DNA of 64,000 nt from Takifugu bimaculatus. Taxonomy: Eukaryota; Chordata; Actinopteri; Tetraodontiformes; Tetraodontidae. The number at the start of each line of letters is the position of its first letter. Within the stretch, counting starts at the first letter, position 1. Location: contig CP034983.1 in the NCBI GenBank assembly GCA_004026145.2, forward strand, positions 12,495,212 to 12,559,211, in the 5' to 3' direction. The position numbers and the translations under genes were made by a program. Under the pieces are notes generated by a model that saw only the letters and a program-made list of their open reading frames with translations, searched no databases and was not told the DNA's origin. Shown here piece by piece: positions 1 through 12,500 of the stretch.

Positions 1-112
1 AGGAGGTAATATAAGGACAGAATATTGATATATTTGTTTGATGCAACAGAACTGGTATAAGGATGTAAATAACAGAGCCCTTTGAAGCGAGTCAAACATC
101 AAACGCTTGTGC

Positions 113-568
113 TCAGACACGCCATGCTGCCACCAAACCACACTCGGCCAGGCTGCTTGCCTTGCTGTACAACCAGGGCTGCAGCTGGCCTTGCTTCCCG
201 TAGCCCACAGGAGGCCCGGACAGGATCTGCTCCCCAGACGGCCGACCCTTCCCTTTACGATTGGCCACCAAAAAAGGGTTCTCTTTGAAGCAGATGGGCT
301 GAGAGTCTACCAGGCATTCTTCTTCCTCTTGAGCTGATGAATTAATGGTCGTTGATGAGCCAGCACTGTTTGTGAGGGAGTTCCAACTAGGGGAGAACTG
401 GGTTCCATGAAGATAATCTCCTTGATCGTTTGTGCGGGATTCGAGGTCCATGTGGCCGAGGGACTCTGTGCCATGTCCTACACTGAAGCCGAGAGGCTCT
501 AAAGGAGGTCCATACTGGGGCTGTAAGGGAGCCTCCATGTGAGCAGCAGGACTTATGATTGTAGAAAA
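113..568 (-). CDS. scrib: Probable scrib 3' coding exon (C-terminal tail), end uncertain
   Basis: A 151-codon open stretch begins after an AG acceptor at 570-569, in the phase required by exon 29 (phase 0). It includes protein-like text such as QPICFKENPFLVANRKGKG and GPPVGYGKQGQLQPWLYSK. It can either read to a TGA at 115-113 or splice out after YSK through a GC donor (AAG|GCAAGC at 161-155). The conserved tail of vertebrate SCRIB (the RERQKYFE region) is not seen in the window, so the gene may continue past base 1. I infer membership from phase, strand and position; I do not recognise the sequence with certainty. Confidence 0.5.
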   Translation of the reverse strand, partial: FSTIISPAAHMEAPLQPQYGPPLEPLGFSVGHGTESLGHMDLESRTNDQGDYLHGTQFSPSWNSLTNSAGSSTTINSSAQEEEECLVDSQPICFKENPFLVANRKGKGRPSGEQILSGPPVGYGKQGQLQPWLYSKASSLAECGLVAAWRV

Positions 569-3500
569 CTGGACAGGATCAAAGAGGAGGACAGACAGTA
601 AAGTTCCAAAATGACCACAGAGAGGACAACTTAAATACAATTCGAGTCTATTTCTATCAGCTTTGGAATTAATTCAGTTAACTGAGTTAATAAAACCTGT
701 CCCCTGAATAATGTGCTATAAATGTTAGTCTCAGTCTGGGAAATATCATGTTAGTAAGATAGTAAAATACCTGACAAACAAATGTGTAGTTGCTTGGGAA
801 AAAAGAAATCAATACATTTCTTAAATGTGCCTGAATTTATAAAGGGCTATTGACTGCTGCTGGGCTCTCGACTGCCGCCCGAAATAACCACATTATCAGA
901 CCAGTGAGACACTGGACTTTAAATACAACATGGCTAAAAGTGACTGCACGTGGGCAAATATGCAATTATCTTTAAATGTACCCATGTAGCAAAAACCCAA
1001 TACTGTAAAAGCAACCTTACAATTGTGAATTTACTGACGTGACCTTGACACGTCATCAAAAATACTCGGCCTAAGTATTAGTGAGTAGTAACTCTGCCCT
1101 CTTCGCGGTGACCAGGAGAGCTGGTAGTGCGATGAGGGTCAGTGGGATGGAATGTGAACGAGTGCCCTCTTGGCTCTGACACAGACTGTGAGGGACAGCT
1201 GGGCCTCTGGTGTGAGGCTGGTCTATCAGCACGCCAGCACACGACTAATGAAGCAGGGAAAAGGCTGCATGTTAAAATAAAAAGAACCGAATCGTTTCGA
1301 ATAAAAGATTCTTACAAAGAATATAGTGGACCAGAAGAATTTAATTTTTTTTCCTGTGATCTTAGTTAACTCTCTACAGGTTAAAATATTCAAAGCTGAA
1401 TCTTACGACGCCATTAAAGAACCAAATGAAAACAAGGTGTAAATAACTGCATTACTCCGGTGTCAAAAAAGTCTATACAGTTCTGAGACAATATGAATCG
1501 TGTCCCACATGCCAAGTGGCAAAGTGATCTTAACACTTAGCCGGAACAATTGCACGTCAATTCTGAGCCTCCGATGCAGTGAAGTAAGACTAAATGAAAA
1601 CAGATGTAGCGACAAATCAAAGATAAAAGCAATAAAGCCAATACCTGAGGGGTGTTACACGACCGTGCTCTATCTCCAGTTAAACTTACTCTTCTGTGGT
1701 CTTTGGCAACTGAAATACATGCCTGCTACTCTCAGATGATGCCCTCCTCTCTGACACCCCACCCACCCCAGAGACTTCCCCCGATTCTGGGCCAGATGCA
1801 GGTTTAAAATATCTCAGAGGGTTTGAGGCAGGCAGCTGTTAGCACGCTCTGCGAGGACAGTGCCGGCTCTCTTTCAGTGTGTACACTTCTTTTTCAAGTC
1901 CCTTTTCATCTTCCTCTCCACTCTTCATCTCCATTGCTCTTTTCCCAAACATCTTGATCGATCCATTATCATATCTTTGTTTTCCACTGATCCAGATTAT
2001 GTTCCATGGCCTCAGCTCACCACCGCCCGTGTCGTGTTTGGGATTACACACACGGAAGGAGGTCAACATTCTTGCTCCTGGAGGTCAATGCTGGGTAACA
2101 GGCTCCCAGGACATAAAAACAAGGGATTCCACGAGGAGATAATCTGAGCCACGAAGGCCATTTCCAAAAAGAACTGCATGTATTTACAACCATTTTGAAA
2201 CAGGGTAAACAGAGGGAGGACCGATTTACCAAAAGACTTTTCCCTATTCTTTAGTAACAAAGAAAAAACCTCTTACCCTGTTAATTTTCTGCAGACTGCT
2301 GGTGGGCAGTGCCGCCAGTGTTTTGTAGTCAAGTTTTAGGGGTCCAGTGCTTATGTTCTGCACAGAAACGGACAAATAAATGGTTGGTTTATTGAACGAG
2401 AGCAAAAAAAAACATTTTACAAAATGGTTTTCAAAACATCATGTTCTGTCCTACTGCACTCTATAAAGCGGTTGTAGCTTGGTAATATTCACCCCCCACT
2501 GCTGCTGTAAATACAAATTAACTTATTCATGCTTTAAACTCCAAGATATAAATGCAGAAAAAGATTTAAATACAAAAAGAATTCAGAGTATATCCGTGTC
2601 GTGTTCTCAAACATACTGTACAGCTGTCAGCTGTTAGATTTGAAAAGACAAGGGTGAAGGAACATGCTAATTGCTTATTTTTTACCTATTGTAGTCAAGT
2701 CAAAACAAGATTTGAAAAAAGGCTGTTCAACATTCGAGGGGATATTATGTTCCAAAAACACTGTCGATTAAGACGGAGTAACAGCTATGAGTAAGTGAGC
2801 TTCAGCTTCAAACAGCTTTAATTACTGCATTGAGAAAGAAGGAAGACGTTACTGATGTGTTTTGTGACCCATTTGCAGGCAGGAATGTCGTCAGGACACC
2901 TCCCTGGAAGAAGTATCTCACCTCGGTCTCCTCTTCTAGCTGGCGAGTGGCTTCCTCTCGCTCCAAACGCATACGCTCCTTCACCAAGAAAGGAAGGGGA
3001 GGAGGAAAGAGCAGGGAAGACACCCGACCACACAGCCACACAGTAATGTGATGAACAGTAGAGAGGGGAGGTACACAGAAGCAGAAATGAGTGTTTCAGG
3101 GGGTGCGATGTGGTGTAGAGGTGGAAAGATTTGATGATTTTTTTGTGTGTATCACACCAAACACATCAAAGATAATAAAAAAAAGATGAGAGAAAATGGG
3201 AAGAGAGAAAGAATAGAATCCACACAAGTTAAAAAGCAATCTATTCATTAGCTATGGGAGCAGAAAATGCATGCGAGGTAGGAATCCTGTCAAACACAAT
3301 ACTGACGCAGGCTGCAGAGGAGAAGCTCCATTCATTCCAGCACAGACCCACATGAGCCTGATGATTTCAAGGCTCAACTTTGAATCTTGTTTGGGGTTTT
3401 ACTCAACGACTAACACCTGCAGTCCTTTATTGAGGTATAACCATCTTCCTCATAATCTGATAAGGCAACATTTTTTTCTTTCACTTACCACTTTCTCCAT

Positions 3501-6500
3501 CTCTTCACGTTCCCACTGTGATGTTTCTCTCACCATTTCAGACTCCTGAAAAACATTTAGGATCCTTACAATTCGAGGCAATTCAGTTTCTATACGGTGA
3601 ATTCGGGTTGGAATGTAATTTGCAGTCCGGTAACAATGGCGTTCCCCCAAAAGCTCATCTAGATTAAAAGAAAAACAACTGTGCTGGTGCTGTGGTGAAA
3701 AGATAGGCATGTGTAGTGTGTGGGGTTGGCATGAGTCAATCTCCATAGTTGTTGGAAACTCCACCTGCTGACACCAAACTGCTGTGGAAGCAGTGTTGCC
3801 AGCATGGAATTGCTGAACACACGCGTGATTCTCACCCGGACTTGACAACAAAGTCGCCGAACCGATCCCTGGTATGTGACTGAACTGCGTGTGGCGCTCC
3901 TGCTGTCATACATACCAACGCAATTCTCTTCCATTATTCATGGATTTTGCACTTTATCTGGGCCACTGAGTTCACACTATGCAAAGAATGAGTCATCATC
4001 TGATCCCACCTTCACTGACGAGTACTATAATTATTATTTTTAGAGTCTCATCCCATACCTTCTGCATAATGTCGATCTCTTCTGGACTCAGGTCACGGTC
4101 TATAGATGAGATACTCTCCATGCTGTTCTTACGGACGATGCCTGCTGCGAATGGGTTGGCAATGATGCCGGGAGAGGCCTGAACAACAAAAAGGGTTCTA
4201 ATTCAAAAGAGATTCCAAACTGAGAGGAAAGAAAATCCTACCTCGGGCACTATTTTGAATTGAACCACCTAATATATAGCGTTACTGTAGGCACATATTG
4301 ACTAGCTGCTTTTAAAAAGGTCTCCAGACCTCTATTACTGTGACTAAAACAGGTTTTGGACAAATTGAAGCTGCTGGCAATCTCTTACCTCTACAGACGT
4401 GACCTTCTGTGGGTCAAAGCCATCACACACGAGCATGCTGAGAGAGTCTCCCACAGCCCGCAGCACTCGTACAGCCTCTGTGTGCGTCATTCCCAGCAGG
4501 CTGTGGTTATTCACCTCGAGGATCCGCATGCCCACCTGCAGACGGCCATCTCGTGCTGCTGCACCAGTTGAACTCACCTGTTTGAATATGGACCAAGTAC
4601 ATGTTATTGACAAAATGTGACATGATAATAATGTCTCCAGTTGCAAAGCTGCGTTAGACTGTTTAACTACCTTGGAGACGAAGACACCCTCATCTGTGGC
4701 ATCAAAGGGGTTTCCTGCATGACCCTTTGCCCCACCACGAATACTAATGCCAAGTTTCTCCCCTGGCTGCTTCTGGATTACAACTTCCTGCAACAATACA
4801 TGCACAGTTTGTCAATGTGACGCTACCTTTTGCATACTGTAACAACTGTAGAAGCCTGCTGCTGTTAGGGGTCTCACCTGCATGCCGGGTGGCGAGGGGT
4901 CCCTCCGTACTAGCATACGGATCTCCTGCTTATTAGCCAAAAGAGAGCGGACAGCTTCCTGATGGGTGGCATGACGCAGATCGATGGAATTTACTTCCAG
5001 TATTCGATCTCCGACACGCAGCCCACTTTGACTCGCAAGACCATGAGGAATCACCTGATGGTGAGATAAATCATGAACAGTGAGATACAGGACAGGGCGA
5101 AAAGAACCAACTGAAAATAAGGAGTTCAAGAAGTTTTACCTTGGAGATGAAGACACCGGGCTCATTGACTCCAAATGGGTGACTGGCATGATCGCTGCCT
5201 CCCACAATACTCAGGCCTAGAGGGCCACCGGACTTTAGTAGCGTGACCTCCTGTTGGGGGTTCGAGGTAAAGAATGAATAGTGGTGAGAGTTTGAAAACC
5301 TTTAAATCTAAATCTAACAGTAGAATACTTGCACCTCAAGCCACAAGTTAATTATTAGCTCACAATTAAAAACAACAACATACTTCACGTACACAACCGG
5401 TATCTTTTTGACTGCTGATATTTGCACTACAGCACTTTCTTAACTGGACAGGACTAGAACTAACACAGCTAAACTCCATCCTTTAGCTCCTCTTTTTCTT
5501 TACTGGGGTCAATGGGTAAACTAGAAACTACAGAACTCTAAATTAGACTGAGCCTTCATACCATGCACCATCTTCTCTGGAACTGGACAGTATTAAAGCC
5601 AGAGAGGACAGAAATTGAGCAAGAATCAACAAAAATACCATAATTTTAGCACAGGTTAATAAAATGATGCAAGGCTCTTACCTCAATGGGATACTGATCC
5701 TCCATCTGGCCCAAGTGGTTTCCTTGAAGACCTTCTTCGTCCTGGTCTGGTGAATCGGAGGGTTCTGGGGGTGGAGGGGAATGGGCTCGCGCCCGAGATT
5801 GGCCAGGAGAGCCCATTGATGCTTTCGGATCTCGCTCCACCACGAGGGAGATGGTGGGGGAGGTGCCAGTAAGGAGTGCTACTGCCTGGTCATGCCTGGC
5901 CTCTGTCATGTCAACACCATTGATCTGGATTGACAGTAAAACCAACCATGGAAGGTATCAGCCTACCAGGACAGTCCCAATAATAACGGGAAACACTTCC
6001 CACCAGAACAATAAACATTTCAAAGTCACTCTTTTTCTCCTGATGTCACATCTCATCACTTGAAAAATAGAGGGTTTTGCAATGTAATTCACTAACGATT
6101 TCACTAACGCACCAACGTGAATACTGTTATTTGACAAAGAGCCCAACACCTTTTTTGGAGCAACAAGAAAAAGAAGAGGGAAAATGGGAGCAGAGGATAA
6201 AAGAAGGCTGCTGCAGGTACTTGAGATATGGAAGAGCTTCTCAGAGGGCTTCAAGCGAGCAAAGCCATTTCCAAATTTAGTGATTCACTGACTCAGACAA
6301 ACCTTTTTGTTTTAACCCTTCTTGCCTTTGTTTCATTAAAACCAGAAGAAGAAGCCTTCAAATAAGTTGGATCTCAAGGGCACAAAGGCAAAAAGGATAG
6401 TCCAGGCAGGAATACCTCAAAAAGTATGATTTATGATCAGTTTGCACAAACCTAACAATTGTTCAAGCTAAAGTGACAAGCAGAGGTCAGCACTGACCTA

Positions 6501-9500
6501 ACAGTAACAGCTTTTACTGCTGGCTGATGTGCTGCTGCACCTGCTGTCATGGTAACACAGATATGCTGACCATGCCAGTAGGGAAGCAGTCACAGCCAAC
6601 TCTACCCCAACACCATACCCACCTCCAAGCAGGTGAGAAGATGCAATTAAAGCATTACAGAACGTGCAGATGGAGAGAGCGTGAGAGGTTATGAATAGGA
6701 ACAAAGGTCAAAAGAAACAGCCAGTATAAAGAGAAATACACAAAGAAAGGTTGGTTGATTCAGGGAGTTTTCAATCTGCATGAGTTGCAGTTCTTGGAAA
6801 CTTTCACAGTGGTTATCAAACTTCCAGCTGGACTAAAATGAATTATTTTGTGAGGAAAAAGGTAAAAATTAGAAAAGACAGAAATATGTAACTCAGAACT
6901 AAAAAAAGAAAGGAAAGGAAAGCAAAGGCCAAGCATGCAGTGGTAGGCCAGAAGATCGTGCAAAGATTATGTAGAAGCAATCCTGTACTCAACCTCTACA
7001 GAGGAGAAGCTCTGCATCAGAATTACTAGAGTTAGAACTTTAATTCTACGAGCAGCTTTTGTTTTTGGTGCATTTGGTGAGATGCTGGTTAATTACTTGC
7101 AGCCAGTACAGGAATTTAAATGCAAGTTTAAGTTAGTAAATCAATCTTAAATCAATACAGTGACGCTATAATTGAGTGATAGAGCAGACATAGGTAGATT
7201 TACAATAGAAGGCATTCACTCATTATGAAATACAAGTAGGGTTTCCTTTAAGATGAAGGAGGACCTGTCCTTTAGGTGCCAAGAAAATGGCAGAAATATC
7301 TGTTCCGGCAGTAAAACCTATTTAATGATTAAAACCTTACACCAAGAGAGTACCTCTGAAAATAAAAATGGCAAAAGTAATGAAGGTTTTCCCCTTCTCC
7401 CATCCAACCACCTTAAAGGAAACTGGTTAGCAGACTGGAAACTACAGATATGGGGTGGATGTAAAGTACTCACAGAAATCACCCTGTCCCCTACGCACAG
7501 TACACTGTCTCTGTGAGCTGCTCCACCTTCAGCAATACGTGAAATATAGATTCCCTAAAAGACAAGGATAAAAACATGGTTAAAAGTTTCTATGATAATA
7601 TTTTGTTTTACCAAGAACATTCTTTACTAAAGAGTAACATCTGATTTTAAACAGATACACCAACATACAATAAATACCCACAAGTTTCACACAATCTGTT
7701 TAAATACAGAGTGACCGCCTGCCTTACCAGAACTCTGCACTTCCTTCTCGAATAATTGACAAGATATCATGTCTGGTTCCACTTCAACAACCGTTTAAAC
7801 AGACACAGTCTGACACACCGAAGGTTTAACCCCCTTTTTTTGCACTTGTGGAGCTGTGTGAGCTGCAATGCGTTACTCCGCTGACCCTAATATATGCCTC
7901 TTCCCATTTAGTTACAGCAGGCCTATCAGGTATCGGGTCTGGCTATTCATATCTCTGTCTCCTTGGAGATGACGGAACGCTGTGGCTGGAATGAGCCGAG
8001 CCTGATGCAGTTAATGGCCAACCTTCACGATGCCACTACCTACTCCGAAACTGTAGTCTGAATACCGGTAATTACATTTTCCATTTTAGATTATCTCTCA
8101 CCCTGCATTCTGGCAAAAGAATCCAATTACCACATTTGTACTGAGTGGAAACTGCCCACAACAGCAAAATTGTGTAAATTATCTGGGGATATTTTCCCAA
8201 AAAACATGTTGCAACTCAGTTTGTTGCACTAATGGCACAATTACCGGTAGTTTGATTTTCTTTATAATATTTGAAATAACTGCTCTATTTATGACAGTGT
8301 TAGAAGTCTAACATACACAACACAAAATAATATGAATTATTTGAAGATGGACTACGAAAAAACAGTCTGCTGAACATGAATCCTGAAATATTTGTTTTCC
8401 ATGAGGTAATAAAATGGTGTTGCTGTCTCACCGTGTCTCCTGTACGGTAAGGTGTGGAGCCTTTGCCACCGGCGATGCTGAATCCAAGCCCCTTATCATT
8501 TCGGATCAGGCAGGTGGTGAGTCGCTGCTGAGGTCCGCTGGTGGTTGGCTCCAGGTTGAAGGCGATGCCGCTGCTGCGCCTCTCCCGTGGGAAGTAGTCG
8601 TCTTCTGGCCTCAGCGGCGTGGTGGTGATGGCGTTCTCTGGTTCCACCATATGTTCACGTAGCACCGTCATAGAAACTGTCGCCCCGGAGCTTCGCAACG
8701 CTTCAACAGCTGTGTGGTGTTCTGCCTCATGGAGGTCCACACCATTCACCTGAGAAACAAACAAAATGTAACTGACCTTTAGAAACACTACTACCAAGCA
8801 GAAGTAATGGGGGAAAAAAGGGTTAAGCAAAGGTTTACCTCCAGGAGTTTGTCTCCTACTTTCACCCCAGCTCTGGCTGCAGGACCCTCTGCAGATACCC
8901 TAGAGATGAAGATTCCCTGAACAAAGAAACACAAGAGTCCATGTGTCATCGGTCACTTCTAATCTCAAAACTGCCCAGTCAGCAGGTCTCACCTCATCAT
9001 CTCCCTTGTAAGGTGTAGATCCTTTCCCACCAGCAATGCTGATGCCCAGGCCGCCTGTTTGTCGCTGAATGGTGATTGTGTGCTGCAAGATGGGGAGTGG
9101 GGGTCAGGTCAGGTGGAGCGGGAGGCGGCCCCCAAAAGTTCATATTAACTTATTCCTTATTTGATTTTAATGTAATAGTTTAATTTCTAGGTGACCTCCC
9201 TCTTTTATATAGACGATAGTGTCCCACTTCTCACAACAGCATCTTTGTTTTTCTTATGCTAAAATATGAATAAACAGCGGCTCAACTATAAAAAAAACAT
9301 CTTTGTTCTTGGCATTTAAGACGTGCAAAACAGAGGAAAGATAACCGAAGGTTTTAAAATAAAAAGCCCAGCATTTGTTGTCTTTATAAAACAAAGCAGA
9401 CTTACACTGGCAGAGACATATTATTAGCATCCTTAGCACAGTCAGCGTATGATTGTTTATGTTTAAATTTACGAATGAAATGGAAATTTCTTCATCCATT

Positions 9501-12500
9501 TTTCTGGTAAAATAAAAAATGGCAGCAAAGCATTGGTGGAAGATTGAACGGTGACTTGTTTCGTTAAAGTGTAAGATAATTTACTGCAGGACCACCCAGC
9601 AGAGAAAAAAAGGACCAAAACTACAGAAACGGAATAAGCACAGATGCAGTGTGGCAGAACAGAACAGTGCAAGTTTTGGCCAGTACTTTAGAAAAGCAAT
9701 GTAGAATTTTACATATACTACAAAAAATAAATGAATCATAATTTCAACCTGTTGCAAACAAAGTTGAACATGTAACAATGGAGGAGATTCTCTAATTAGC
9801 GAGAAGATAGACTACAGAATTAAACTTGATTAACAGCGCCCATCTTTTCCTTGGAGAAATAAGTCAGTGCTGTACAACATAGATAAGAAATGCTGCAGAT
9901 GGAACCCTGAAGTTAAGAATAACAGCTCAAAACACCAGCAGAGCTTCGACAAGTGCACCACTGTTCATTTGAAGGAGGAAAAAGAAGAGTGCCTAATTTC
10001 TGCTAGTTGTTCTGCCACACTGGCCATTCCATGAATAAGATGTGGCTACAGGGTCCTTTATGACAGGATACAGGAAGTTTTGTGGGGGTATACTTCTTTG
10101 GCAAATCAGTGAATGAGTGAGACACAGAAGAGAAATAGGCCGACTGGGGAAAAAGTATGTACAGACCTCTTCCTCCTCAATTCGAGCAGGTTCAATCAGC
10201 AGATTATTGACTTGATCAAATGACACCCCCTGTTAGGACAGGAACCAGCGAGAAGCATGCAGATTAGTCAGGCCAAAAAAAAAAAAAACACAAGTATGCA
10301 CACACACTCCACATCACCAACCAACCAAACCCAACACTTCAATGTCTGTTTCAGCATTCCGTGGAACACTGAAGTCGATGCCACACTCACGCCCCAGCCA
10401 CCAGAAGCAAATACAGGCAGAGACAGAAGAACAGGACCAAGGAGCTGAGCTTCAGCATAAAATACAGAGTGGAGACAGAGCGGACAGGACAAGGCAAAAG
10501 CTCCCAATGCAGAATAAGCCCAGCCTCCGCAACACAGAAATTCTGGGTCAAGATTAAAAACTAATATTATAATGAGGTCAAGATAACAAGCGATGTCTTT
10601 GTCTTTATGGGAAATTTAAAAATTGTCTGTCGTGCTGAGCTGCAATCTCTGTAAGCACAGAAACATCCTGAAAAATCTTTATTTTGCACAAAAAAAGGCT
10701 CCTTGGCTCTCCAGCTCTGCCAGTATATGTTCTGCATGGTCCGAGATCATCAACAATCATACCCACATTCATTAACAGTTGATGTAGCTTTGGTGAGACG
10801 ATGACAGTGATCATAGTGTTAAGAAGCTTCGTAAAATCATCAGGAGAAATCAACATTTTTCATTCACACTCCCCAAATTTGACACCCTTTTCTGATTCTA
10901 ACAAGCGCTCGTGTGACATGTTACAAAAGCAGGATGCGAAAAATTATTATGCACTATTCATTTTGATCAAGAGAGAATAAGAGGTTAAAAGCTAAAATGG
11001 CCATGACTGCCCGAGGCAGGTGGGTACTGCAGCTGTTTGCGTGGATCAGATATTATTCTGATGCATTATTTATGTAAAAACACATTATTGATACCAGAAC
11101 TGTGTCAGCATTTACAATAAAATCTGTGTTGTCTCCTATATCCGGCCTTTACCTTATAGATATAGTTCAACATGTGTACATGGTAATATATTAGCCATTC
11201 TCCTTTTACCTTCACTTGACTGGAGTTAACCTGGAGCCTGCTGTCCCCAAGCTCCTCCATTCTGGGATGATGCAGTGGGGTGCTCTGATCATCGTCCTCC
11301 TCCTCTTCTTCACCAGCCCGTGTTGGGGAATTCAGGCCATCAGGACTGAATCCCTGCAGAAGAGCAGCCACGGTCTCGGGCTTAGGCAGCTTGGTAATCT
11401 TGAAGTGCTTCTTGTAGTGTGGTGTATCTTTTCTGATCAACCGTTGCTTCTCCATAGGAAAGGGCGGCTTCTCGTCCTCTTCGTCAGTCCTATCGCCATT
11501 TTCCCCACCCTCTTCTTCATCCTCGTCTCCTCCTCGAATGATTGGCTCTTCTGCAAAGTGCACAGTTGGCTGGAGAGGAGAGCTTAAGTTTATTAATGAC
11601 AAAATAAACCTAAATTTAAGCCGTTAAGAAATGCGAGCGGGCTGTTCTTTACAATCAAGTCAAAGTAACAATCACCTCAATGTATTCCACCTCCATCTCA
11701 TCCAACTCTTCCTCATCCTGAGGAGAGTGGCCATCTACAAGGTCTTCCCTCTGAGTGTTTGGGGCAGCATTGAGCCTGTCCTCGTGCGAGGCGGCTGACA
11801 GTGTGCTATTGGAGACCTGGGAGTCGTGGCTCTGATTGGACAGGTCACTGAGCCGCTTCTCCTGGAGGAAAATGACAATGAAAAAGGGATCGCTGTTTAA
11901 TCTCTGCGGGAACACATGTTTGTTATCACCACTAACTTAATAAGGTACCTGTTGGTCTTCATTCTCATCTGTGCCATCAGCTCTGGATGTGTAAGCTTCA
12001 TTTCTCCTCTCCTCAATGACCTTCTTCATCACTTTCAGTTCACTCGGATGTGGCGTGGCTCTTCGCTGAAGGCCCTGAAACAGAAAAAGGCAAATTAAAA
12101 CCTTTAACCCAAACACAGTACACTACCAACGCTGATTAAATAATACAAGGAAATCTCACTCTGCGTTCTGCTGCTGCCTCATCGTCCTCGTCCTCTCCTT
12201 TGGTCTCCTCCTGGAACTGAATCACTGACACTCTGTTCAGGTTACTGTCTGTCCAGCTGTCATCCACACTGCTCTGCAACAAGTTCTCTGTGGTAAACAG
12301 AAAAGAGAAATGACACCATAGTGAACTCTTATTTGTATTATCAAAGAATTAGCTAGTGATGATGTCAACAGAGCTGCAGCAGAGTTTAAGACGCATGTAT
12401 CCTGACCTAGACTTGGAGAGGGCTGCTGAGGAAGCAGATAGCAGGTCAACACTTTCTCTCCCGTACGTTCATCATCCTCTGTCTGGAATTTGAGCATTGG

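Noticed and set aside
3960..4040. ATGATGA C-box-like sequence on the minus strand in scrib intron 26
   Set aside because: No paired CTGA D box or terminal stem at snoRNA distance.
11216..11587. 123-codon plus-strand open frame
   Set aside because: Antisense of the acidic scrib exon 15; the GAG/GAA-rich sense strand leaves the complement open.
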